This document shows positions 35,583 through 42,690 of a DNA stretch of 47,319 nt, in pieces; the first letter of the stretch is position 1; each line of letters opens with the position of its first letter. The notes below the pieces were generated by a model. The model saw only the letters and a program-made list of their open reading frames with translations, did no database searches and was not told the origin of the DNA. Origin of the DNA: Thermoanaerobacterium butyriciformans (GTDB lineage Bacteria; Bacillota; Thermoanaerobacteria; Thermoanaerobacterales; Thermoanaerobacteraceae); the NCBI RefSeq assembly GCF_017874545.1, contig NZ_JAGGLT010000027.1:1-47319 (forward strand). The letters are read 5' to 3'. A program made the translations under genes and the position numbers.

Positions 35583-36770
35583 ATGGATTTTGTTATAATA
35601 GGTAACGGAATTGCTGCATTATCAGCTGCTGAAAGCATTAGAAAAAATGATAAAGAATCTAAAATAACGATGATTACAAGGGAACCGTACAATACATATT
35701 TCAGGATGAAATTGTCTCATTTATTGGGACATGAGTACGAATTAGAAAAACTATACGTTAGACCGGAGTCTTGGTACAAAAGCAATAATATTGATATTAT
35801 GCTAAAGTGTAGTGTAGTGTCTTTAGATACAGACAAAAAAATTATACACTTAGATAGTAGTGATAAAATTAAATACGATAGGCTTATAATTGCAACTGGA
35901 AGCTATAGTTTTATTCCGCCGGTTAAAGGAAGAAACAAAAATGGTGTTTATGCAATAAGAAGTCTGTATGATGTTAATAATTTAAACAAATATATAAAAG
36001 ACAAGAAAAGAGGAATTGTAGTTGGAGGAGGATTATTAGGGCTTGAAGCTGCATGGTCATTAAAACAGGCTGGATATGATATAAATGTTATTGAATTTTT
36101 TCCGAGACTGTTGCCTAAGCAATCTGATGAAGAAGGCTCAAAGATTATTGAGAATATTATAGAAAACAGTGGAATCAAACTCATACTGAATGCAGAGGTA
36201 GCAGAGATAACTGGCGATGATGCAGACGGTGTAATATTAAAAGATGGGAGAAAAGTCCAAGCTGATTTTGTGATATTTTCAGCAGGAATCAGACCTAATG
36301 TAGATATAGCAAAAGATTCTGATATAAAAATCAACAGAGGGATTTTGGTAGACGATTTCATGAGAACGAATGTGGATGATATATTTGCAGCAGGAGATGT
36401 TGCAGAATATAATGGCAAAATATATGGTCTTTGGACTGTTGCAATGGCGCAAGGCAGAAATGCAGGGTTAAATGCGGCAGGCCTTAGGACAAAATACAAA
36501 GAAGTCATTCCATCAAGTACATTAAAAATAACGGGCGTTGATGTATTTTCGTCTGGCGATATATCTGGGGAAAAATCCACTACATACAGTTATAAGGATG
36601 GAAATATTTATTATAAGCTGTTTATAAAGGATAACAAATTAGTCGGTGCAATTCTTATTGGCGATATAAGCAGCTCTACTAAAATCAAAAAAGCAATTGA
36701 TTTTGGATATAATTTAAAAGAGATTTTGGATTCCTCAAAAGATGCTAAAAGTATACTTGAAACTTTATAA
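35583..36770 (+). CDS. FAD-dependent NADH:rubredoxin oxidoreductase-like protein
   Basis: A 395-residue pyridine-nucleotide-disulfide-type flavoprotein without redox cysteines. The FAD Rossmann motif IIGNGIAALSAAESIR is at the N-terminus, and the NAD Rossmann motif VVGGGLLGLEAAWSL is near residues 143-157. The second FAD motif IFAAGDVAEY is near 267-276, followed by a small C-terminal domain. The family includes NADH:rubredoxin oxidoreductase and nitrite reductase large-subunit-like proteins. Its position behind the flavodiiron protein supports electron flow NADH to this enzyme, then rubredoxin, then FprA. No rubredoxin gene is in the window. ATG 35583 has AAAGGA nine bases upstream. Confidence 0.85.
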   Translation: MDFVIIGNGIAALSAAESIRKNDKESKITMITREPYNTYFRMKLSHLLGHEYELEKLYVRPESWYKSNNIDIMLKCSVVSLDTDKKIIHLDSSDKIKYDRLIIATGSYSFIPPVKGRNKNGVYAIRSLYDVNNLNKYIKDKKRGIVVGGGLLGLEAAWSLKQAGYDINVIEFFPRLLPKQSDEEGSKIIENIIENSGIKLILNAEVAEITGDDADGVILKDGRKVQADFVIFSAGIRPNVDIAKDSDIKINRGILVDDFMRTNVDDIFAAGDVAEYNGKIYGLWTVAMAQGRNAGLNAAGLRTKYKEVIPSSTLKITGVDVFSSGDISGEKSTTYSYKDGNIYYKLFIKDNKLVGAILIGDISSSTKIKKAIDFGYNLKEILDSSKDAKSILETL

Positions 36771-36798
36771 TACTTGGATTTCCAAGTATTATAAAGTT
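36761..36798. terminator. Bidirectional terminator, perfect 18-bp palindrome
   Basis: AACTTTATAATACTTGGA (36761-36778) and its exact complement at 36781-36798 are separated by only two bases. It includes the last codons of both convergent genes (stops at 36770 and 36789). T-tracts are weak on both sides, but the stem is very long. Confidence 0.75.
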
Positions 36799-37652
36799 CT
36801 CTTATTGAGTTTAAGTTTATTGAATGTTAATGGTGCACCAATTGAAAGCCATAACCCGCATATGAGATATCTTACAATATTAAACACATTTGTATAAGGC
36901 AAAATATATTTTAAACCATTTTGTAAGGCCAAGAAAATTAATGCACCTATCATAATCTTGTATATCTGTTTTTTAATTGAATTACTAACTGTAAAAGCGT
37001 AGTATTTTTCATCAACAAAATATCCTATCAAAATACCTGATACCAGTCCCATGTATTCAAAATTTTCAGTATATGGAAACAGAATTATTAATGCAGTAGG
37101 GACAATAATTGCTAAGATTACTTTATAGGCAAGTTGTATATCAAATTTACTTTCGACTATGATGCTATCCACAAGTTCACCGATAATTATTATTAAAACG
37201 GCAATTAATATGCCTCCAATTATGTCTACAGGCCAATGAACTCCTAAATACAGCCTTGATAGGGAAACGAGAACTATAGAAGCTATTCCTAAAACATTGA
37301 TGCATTTTCTGTTGTACTTAACCATCAGTGTTCCCCAAAAGGTAGTTGTTCCCTGCGCATGACCGCTTGGAAAAGAGTATCCGCCGGCAGATTGAGTAAA
37401 AATCGATCTTATGCCTGGATAGCCAATTGGCCTTTGAACCATTGTTACATTTTTTACTACAGTATTGACATAAACAGATGACAAAAGAATTATACCAATT
37501 TTAAGTCCAAATCTCTTATCAACGCACCAATAAAATATAGGCAATACTAAAAAATAAAAGTAAGAGCTGCCCATCATGGTAATACCGATAAAAATATAAT
37601 CTAAAATTGGATTTGATAAAAGCTGAATATCTTTTATAATAGCTGCTTGCAT
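36789..37652 (-). CDS. PAP2 superfamily membrane phosphatase
   Basis: A 287-residue multi-pass membrane protein with the three phosphatase signatures of the PAP2 family: KNVTMVQRP, FPSGH and SRLYLGVHWPVD, whose His and Asp are catalytic. The helices after residue 150 form an extra C-terminal membrane block. Such enzymes dephosphorylate lipid phosphates such as undecaprenyl pyrophosphate or phosphatidic acid on the outer membrane face. The exact substrate cannot be decided. It appears to be a single gene. Confidence 0.9.
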   Translation of the reverse strand: MQAAIIKDIQLLSNPILDYIFIGITMMGSSYFYFLVLPIFYWCVDKRFGLKIGIILLSSVYVNTVVKNVTMVQRPIGYPGIRSIFTQSAGGYSFPSGHAQGTTTFWGTLMVKYNRKCINVLGIASIVLVSLSRLYLGVHWPVDIIGGILIAVLIIIIGELVDSIIVESKFDIQLAYKVILAIIVPTALIILFPYTENFEYMGLVSGILIGYFVDEKYYAFTVSNSIKKQIYKIMIGALIFLALQNGLKYILPYTNVFNIVRYLICGLWLSIGAPLTFNKLKLNKRTL

Positions 37653-37816
37653 TTTATCACCTCAATATATATATTCTACAATTTTAGAATTCTTCCTTCA
37701 ATAAAAATCAATTTATTTTCTCGATTAGTTATAATTAAATTTGTCGAAAATTATTTCCTGTTGGCAAGAAGGATTTTTTTATTTTATAAAGAATAATATA
37801 TATAGGTGGTGTTAAT

Positions 37817-38287
37817 GTGAAACCAGAAAAGATATTTTTGAGAGATATGGAGAAAAGGGATAAAAGGACATTTTCGATGTGGCTTAGAGATGTTGATGTA
37901 GTGAAGTTTCTTATAGATATGTTCAGGGTATCGAGAAAAAGCGAAAATGTATTAAATATCCCGTTTGGGAAAAATAGAAAAATATTTATTTTGCAGACCA
38001 ATGATGGAGATAATATAGGCTTTTGTGGACTTTATAATATTAATTGGCAATTGAAAAGATGCAGTTTGTATGTTTATATTGATGATTGTGAAAATGTAAG
38101 CGATGATGTTATAAATGATGCTATGAATTCAATAGTAAAAAGCATATCCCTGCTTAGCAAGTTTAAAATATTGGAAGTTCACGCGAAAGCTGATATATTG
38201 AAAAAATATATGAATAATATGAATAACGCAAAAAAATGCAACAATGAGTACATTTTTGAGATAGGATTAAATGGGAAAATCGTATAA
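37817..38287 (+). CDS. GNAT-like protein, divergent
   Basis: A 156-residue protein. The layout ILQTNDGDNIGFCGLYNINWQLKRCSLYVYI resembles the central strands of a GNAT acetyltransferase, preceded by LRDMEKRDKRTFSMWLRD as in the RimJ/RimL branch. The acetyl-CoA pyrophosphate loop (Q/R-x-x-G-x-G/A) is not visible, so it may be an inactive or very divergent member. GTG 37817 is preceded by GGTGG at seven bases. Its terminator overlaps the stop codon. Confidence 0.6.
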   Translation: MKPEKIFLRDMEKRDKRTFSMWLRDVDVVKFLIDMFRVSRKSENVLNIPFGKNRKIFILQTNDGDNIGFCGLYNINWQLKRCSLYVYIDDCENVSDDVINDAMNSIVKSISLLSKFKILEVHAKADILKKYMNNMNNAKKCNNEYIFEIGLNGKIV

Positions 38288-38318
38288 AGGCCTTTTAAGG
38301 CCTTTATTTACTTTTTAT
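38284..38318 (+). terminator. Terminator after the GNAT-like gene
   Basis: ATAAAGGCC (38284-38292) pairs with GGCCTTTAT (38299-38307), loop TTTTAA, followed by TTACTTTTTAT. The stop codon lies in the 5' arm. Confidence 0.85.
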
Positions 38319-38370
38319 CAAATAAATAATATAATACAATACAAGTGATTCTTATTTAAGAGGTGCTTTT

Positions 38371-38886
38371 ATGAATATACCGAATATCTTAACGATGATT
38401 AGATTTGTGTTGATACCCGTATTTGTTTACAGTTTTTTTTACATAAACAATGGCAATATATACGCTGCAGTTATATTTATAATATCTGGATTGACTGATG
38501 TTCTTGATGGATATATTGCCCGTCATTACAATCAGATAACAAAAATAGGCATATTGATGGATCCATTGGCAGACAAGCTGATGATAATAACAGTGCTAGC
38601 AAGTCTGTGGATAAAGGGAATAATACCCTTTTTTATAATATTGATTGTAATTGTAAAAGAGGTTACCATGATCATTGGCGCATTTATTCTATACAGGAAA
38701 AAAGACATTGCAATACCTGCCAATAAATTTGGGAAAGGGGCAACACTACTTTTTTACATCGCAATAATTTTTTCAATTTTTGATTGGCCTTATGGTCTTA
38801 CGTTAATGATAATAGCACTGCTACTTGCGCTTATAGCTTTCTTTATTTATTCAGTTGAGTTTAAATTTTACAATTATAAACAATAG
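38371..38886 (+). CDS. CDP-alcohol phosphatidyltransferase (PgsA-like)
   Basis: A 171-residue membrane protein with the complete CDP-alcohol phosphotransferase motif: D43, D46-G47, A50-R51, G60, D64 and D68 in the stretch TDVLDGYIAR to MDPLADKL. Length and N-terminus (MNIPNILTMIRFVLIPVF) match phosphatidylglycerophosphate synthase, which makes PG-phosphate from CDP-diacylglycerol and glycerol-3-phosphate. A chromosomal pgsA near cinA/recA is common in Firmicutes, so this isolated copy may be a paralogue using another alcohol. Ribosome binding site AAGAGGTG. Confidence 0.85.
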   Translation: MNIPNILTMIRFVLIPVFVYSFFYINNGNIYAAVIFIISGLTDVLDGYIARHYNQITKIGILMDPLADKLMIITVLASLWIKGIIPFFIILIVIVKEVTMIIGAFILYRKKDIAIPANKFGKGATLLFYIAIIFSIFDWPYGLTLMIIALLLALIAFFIYSVEFKFYNYKQ

Positions 38887-38954
38887 ATTGTTTTATAATT
38901 TTGCAGTTTTGATTTTTGGAATTTTTATGTTATATTTTTTGAGGAGGTATGGTT

Positions 38955-39782
38955 ATGAGACTAGAAGAAAAATATGAGAATTTAAAAAAGTATATAAAGG
39001 AACTTGGAAGTGCTGTCATAGCATTTTCAGGTGGAGTTGATAGTACTTTTCTTGCGAAAGTTTGCAAAGATGTGCTAAATGATAGATGTTTAGCTGTTAC
39101 GGCCACATCATCTACATATCCGGAAAGAGAATTTAAAGAAGCTCTGGAGCTTGCAAAGGAGATTGGTATAAGACATAAAATAATAAAATCTGAGGAACTT
39201 GAAATAGAGGGATTTTCTAAAAATCCTATAGATAGATGTTATTACTGTAAAAGCGAATTGTTTTCTAAGCTTAAAAAAGTTGCTGATGATGAAGGAATGG
39301 AGTATGTTTTAGATGGAACAAATGCTGATGATACGGGAGATTTTAGGCCTGGGAGGCGTGCGGCAAAAGAATTAGGTGTCAAAAGCCCTCTTTTAGAATG
39401 TGGCTTTACGAAGGACGATATAAGGGAGATGTCAAAGAATTTAGGTCTTCCTACATGGAACAAACCTGCTTATGCCTGTCTTTCATCCCGCTTTCCTTAT
39501 GGACAAGAGATAACAAGTGAGAAATTGTCGATGGTTGAAAAATCAGAAGAATACCTTTTAAAATTGGGCTTTGTGGGATTTAGAGTGAGGCACCATGGCG
39601 ATATTGCCAGAATAGAACTTAATCCAGATCAGATTAATATGATGTTGGATGAAAACATCAGGAAAAAAGTTGTATCAAAATTGAAAGAAATAGGCTTTAA
39701 ATATGTTTCACTTGATCTTGAAGGTTATAGAACAGGCAGTATGAATGAAGCAATATCGGAGCTGATAAATAATGTACGATAA
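38955..39782 (+). CDS. larE: Pyridinium-3,5-bisthiocarboxylate mononucleotide sulfur transferase LarE
   Basis: A 275-residue PP-loop ATPase. The PP-loop AFSGGVDSTFLAK is at residues 23-35, and RPGRRAAKELG and ACLSSRFPYG are typical of LarE. It inserts sulfur into the nickel-pincer nucleotide precursor. Three cysteines stand out: C95 and C98 in RCYYCKS, and C175 in YACLSS. As I recall it, the well-studied L. plantarum enzyme has only the last of these and sacrifices it, whereas three-cysteine LarE proteins bind a [4Fe-4S] cluster. GAGGAGG before 38949 is too close for the ATG at 38949 but seven bases from ATG 38955. It overlaps larB by 11 bases. Confidence 0.92.
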   Translation: MRLEEKYENLKKYIKELGSAVIAFSGGVDSTFLAKVCKDVLNDRCLAVTATSSTYPEREFKEALELAKEIGIRHKIIKSEELEIEGFSKNPIDRCYYCKSELFSKLKKVADDEGMEYVLDGTNADDTGDFRPGRRAAKELGVKSPLLECGFTKDDIREMSKNLGLPTWNKPAYACLSSRFPYGQEITSEKLSMVEKSEEYLLKLGFVGFRVRHHGDIARIELNPDQINMMLDENIRKKVVSKLKEIGFKYVSLDLEGYRTGSMNEAISELINNVR

Positions 39783-40524
39783 CGTAATAAGGGATGTTCT
39801 TAAAAAATATGAAAATGGCTATATAGGATTAAATGAGGCAGTTGATATATTAAAAAAGCTTCCATACGAAGATTTAGGTTTTGCAAAGATTGACTACAAT
39901 AGAGAAGTTAGACGAGGTTTCCCTGAAGTCATTTACTGTGAAGGTAAGACGCCTGAACAGGTTAAGGAAATAGCGCTTAGGATGTATGAAAGGGGAAGCA
40001 ATGTTTTAGGTACTAGGGCGTCTATTGAACACTTTGAAGCATTGAAGGAGGTATGCGATAAGGCAGTTTATTACGATGTGGCGAGGATTATATCGATTAA
40101 ATCAGAAGAGATAATGCCTACAAAAGGTGTTATCGGTGTTGTGGCAGCAGGTACATCTGACTTGCCTGTTGCAGAAGAAGCTGCTGTAACGGCAGAACTT
40201 ATGGGGAATTCTGTAAAGCGTATATATGATGTAGGTGTAGCTGGAATACACAGATTAATGAGCAAAGTTGAAGAATTGAGAAAATTTAGAGTCATAATAT
40301 GTATAGCAGGAATGGAAGGTGCACTACCTACTGTAGTCGGAGGGCTTGTGGCTTGTCCAATTATCGCAGTTCCAACAAGCGTGGGATATGGAGCTAATTT
40401 TCATGGACTTTCTGCACTACTTGCTATGCTTAATTCATGCTCCAGCGGTGTCAGCGTAGTAAACATCGACAATGGGTTTGGTGCAGCTTATTCAGCAAGT
40501 TTAATAAATAAGATAGGAGAGTAA
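39772..40524 (+). CDS. larB: Nickel-pincer cofactor biosynthesis protein LarB
   Basis: A 250-residue protein with a PurE-like C-terminal domain. PEVIYCEGKTPEQVKEIA is the family hallmark near residues 48-65, and GVVAAGTSDLPVAEEAAVTA begins the PurE-like fold. LarB carboxylates nicotinic acid adenine dinucleotide and hydrolyses the AMP moiety, the first step to the nickel-pincer cofactor. It overlaps the larE end and is followed by larC after four bases, so the three genes form one operon. Confidence 0.94.
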   Translation: MYDNVIRDVLKKYENGYIGLNEAVDILKKLPYEDLGFAKIDYNREVRRGFPEVIYCEGKTPEQVKEIALRMYERGSNVLGTRASIEHFEALKEVCDKAVYYDVARIISIKSEEIMPTKGVIGVVAAGTSDLPVAEEAAVTAELMGNSVKRIYDVGVAGIHRLMSKVEELRKFRVIICIAGMEGALPTVVGGLVACPIIAVPTSVGYGANFHGLSALLAMLNSCSSGVSVVNIDNGFGAAYSASLINKIGE

Positions 40525-40528
40525 TGAT

Positions 40529-41700
40529 ATGAGATTTCTATACTTTGATTGCTTTGCTGGAATTTCTGGCGATATGACTATTTCATCTCTTCTTAGCCAT
40601 AGTATCGATATTGATAAATTTAAAGGCGAATTAAGTAAATTGCCACTTGATGGATATGATTTAGAATTTGGAAGCGCAAAGAAAAATGGCATAACTGCAA
40701 ATACTTTCAAAGTTAATTATGATGACCATCACCATCATCATAGAACTATGAAAGATATAGAGAATATCATAAATCGAAGTTCGCTGAATGATGATGTAAA
40801 AGAAATGAGTCTTAAGATATTTCGCAATTTAGCGGATGCTGAAGGCAGAGTGCATGGGATGTCGCCTGAGGAAGTTCACTTTCATGAAGTCGGTGCAGTT
40901 GATTCTATAATCGATATAGTTGGGACATCTGTGCTTATAAATATGATTGCACCAGACAAGATAATTTTTTCAAAACTTCCTGTAGGATCAGGTTTTGTAA
41001 ATAGCCAGCATGGTGTGATACCTGTACCTGCACCGGCAACAGCTGAGCTTTTAAAGGGTATACCGGTGTATGACAATGGAATAAGTGGAGAGCTTGTAAC
41101 GCCTACAGGTGCAGCTATAGCAAAAACAATAGCTGATGAATTTGGAACGATTCCAGAAGTGAAGATCGATTCAATAGGATACGGTGCTGGATTTAAGGAC
41201 TTTGAGATTCCAAATGTTTTAAGGACGATGATAGGCACGATAGATGTAAAAAAAAAGTAGAAAATCTTACTGTTCTTGAAACGAACATAGATGACATGAG
41301 TCCGGAATATTATCAATATATATTTGATAGACTTCTTAAAAACGGAGCTTTGGATGTTTATATTACTCCAATATTTATGAAAAAGCAAAGACCTGCAAAT
41401 ATGCTTTCTGTGCTTTGTAAAGAAGAGATGGCAGATTTACTGCGAAAGATAATATTCGAAGAAACATCTACATTTGGCATAAGAGAGTATAAAGTAAATA
41501 GATATGCACTTCAAAGGGAATTTAAAACTATAAAGACACCTATTGGTAATGTAAGAGTTAAAATGGGTTATATGGATGGCAAACTCATAAAATCACATCC
41601 TGAATCAGACGATGTAAAAGCTATTGCTGAAAAAACCGGGCTTTCTATATTATCAGTTTTGAAAATTTTAAAAGATTATGAAGATGAAAATATCACGTAA
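40529..41700 (+). CDS. larC: Nickel insertion protein LarC, made by -1 frameshifting
   Basis: Two adjoining frames encode LarC. The first (LarC1, 243 residues) starts MRFLYFDCFAGISGDM, contains a five-His run (DDHHHHHRTMKD) and FHEVGAVDSIIDIVGT, and stops with TAG at 41258. The second (LarC2), in the -1 frame, continues VENLTVLETNIDDMSPEYY and carries the C-terminal domain to 41700. The join lies at a perfect slippery heptamer at 41251-41257; a -1 slip would yield one chain of 390 residues, the usual LarC length. LarC is a CTP-dependent nickel insertase that completes the cofactor of lactate racemase and related enzymes. A split larC read by programmed frameshifting is known from L. plantarum, so I consider this functional, not a pseudogene. 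Confidence 0.88.
41251..41257 (+). promoter_or_regulatory. Slippery heptamer for -1 frameshifting in larC
   Basis: A AAA AAG lies at the end of a run of nine A, immediately before the zero-frame TAG at 41258-41260. In the zero frame the codons are AAA AAA AAG TAG; slipping back one base in both sites continues with GTA GAA AAT. A short TGTTC/GAACA stem lies 13 bases downstream, but I see no strong pseudoknot. Confidence 0.8.
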
Positions 41701-41732
41701 AAATACTGAAAGTACTAGCTTTCAGTATTTTT
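41699..41732. terminator. Bidirectional terminator between larC and bioY
   Basis: A perfect 14-bp stem AAAAATACTGAAAG (41699-41712) and CTTTCAGTATTTTT (41719-41732) with loop TACTAG serves both convergent genes. Stops lie at 41700 and 41731. Confidence 0.9.
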
Positions 41733-42297
41733 ACTTATCTGTATACATTTTTAAAACAGGTCTTAATTTTAGAGATAGATATGAAGATATTAAAACTTTT
41801 ATAAAATCACCTAATAAGTATGGTACTGCTCCTAATAGGACTGCTTTTTTAATTTCCAACCCAGCCACAACACTTAGCTGCAAAACGCCTAGCGCATATA
41901 CAATCAATATACCGCCAATAATATTTGCCAATATTAATTTAAAAAAGTTGATGTTTCCTATTCTCACAAGTAAAGATATGACAAAAGAAGTTATTGGCAT
42001 AGCAATTAGGTAACCGCCTGTAGGACCTAACAGTACGCTAATACCGCCATGAAATCCTGCAAAAACAGGAATACCAATCGCACCAAGTGCAAGATAGATA
42101 ATCATGCTGAATAATGACGTGATAGGATCTAATAGGCTTCCAGACAACATTAATGCAAATGTTTGGCCTGTTATAGGCACTGGCGAAAAAGGCAGCGGTA
42201 TACTTATAAAGCTCATGACAATTGTGATAGAAGCAAACATAGATGCAAGTGTCATCTTTTTTAATGAAAAGATAGAATTGTCATTATGTACTATCAA
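41731..42297 (-). CDS. bioY: Biotin transporter BioY (ECF S component)
   Basis: A 188-residue membrane protein with about six helices. Family motifs PVPITGQTFALMLSG and GPTGGYLIAMP are present. BioY binds biotin with high affinity and works with the shared EcfAA'T module, which is not in this window. TTG 42297 is chosen because GAGGTGA lies five bases upstream; a GTG at 42306 lies within that site. A likely BirA operator overlaps the promoter, so it should be repressed when biotin is plentiful. Confidence 0.92.
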   Translation of the reverse strand: MIVHNDNSIFSLKKMTLASMFASITIVMSFISIPLPFSPVPITGQTFALMLSGSLLDPITSLFSMIIYLALGAIGIPVFAGFHGGISVLLGPTGGYLIAMPITSFVISLLVRIGNINFFKLILANIIGGILIVYALGVLQLSVVAGLEIKKAVLLGAVPYLLGDFIKVLISSYLSLKLRPVLKMYTDK

Positions 42298-42330
42298 ATT
42301 ATTCACCTCGCCTTTGCAAATTTATTTATA

Positions 42331-42385
42331 ATTATAAATGATATAATCTATATTTGTCAACTTAAATTTTATAGTTGGTTAACAA
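42331..42385 (-). promoter_or_regulatory. bioY promoter with candidate BirA operator
   Basis: On the minus strand TTGACA (42360-42355) and TATAAT (42336-42331) are 18 bases apart. TTGTCAACT (42354-42362) and GGTTAACAA (42377-42385) form an imperfect inverted repeat with a 14-base spacer. The right half is exact for the BirA half-site known from Bacillus and clostridia and the left half matches 7 of 9. The left half covers the -35 box. Confidence 0.6.
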
Positions 42386-42394
42386 ATAGTGATA

Positions 42395-42423
42395 TTGACA
42401 ATTTGCTGGTTAATGTATATATT
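42395..42423 (+). promoter_or_regulatory. Promoter of valS
   Basis: TTGACA (42395-42400), 17 bases, TATATT (42418-42423), leading into the T-box leader. It lies back to back with the bioY promoter. Confidence 0.6.
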
Positions 42424-42459
42424 ATATATTAATAACATATTCTTGCCATGATAGTGAGG

Positions 42460-42658
42460 AGTAAATGTATCAGATAAAAGAGAGGGATTCCCTAAGGCTG
42501 AAAGGTTTCCTTATCGTTAGGTACATTGAAGGTAGCACTGGAGCATGTAAGCTGAAATGTAAGTAGGCTTAAACGGGTTTGCCCGATATAGCTTAAGTTA
42601 TAAAATAAGGTGGTACCGCGGAAAACCTTCGCCCTTTTGGGAAAGGTTTTTTTATTTT
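42460..42658 (+). promoter_or_regulatory. T-box leader controlling valS
   Basis: The conserved T-box AAGGTGGTACCGCGG is at 42607-42621. It is followed by a terminator (AAAACCTT 42622-42629 with AAGGTTTT 42643-42650, then TTTATTTT). Stem I has base pairing AATGTA (42464-42469) with TACATT (42522-42527), and GAGAGGG on its 5' side. Just above the 3' base lies GTT followed by A at 42516-42519, which I read as the valine specifier codon GUU. Uncharged tRNA-Val should pair with it and with the T-box to prevent termination. The class is certain; the exact specifier is inferred. Confidence 0.9.
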
Positions 42659-42690
42659 ACTTAAAAATAAAAACTTGAAAGGAGATAAAA

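Noticed and set aside
41258-41260. larC as a pseudogene because of the in-frame TAG
   Set aside because: A perfect slippery heptamer lies directly before the stop and the -1 frame carries the whole missing domain. Frameshifting in larC is established in other bacteria.
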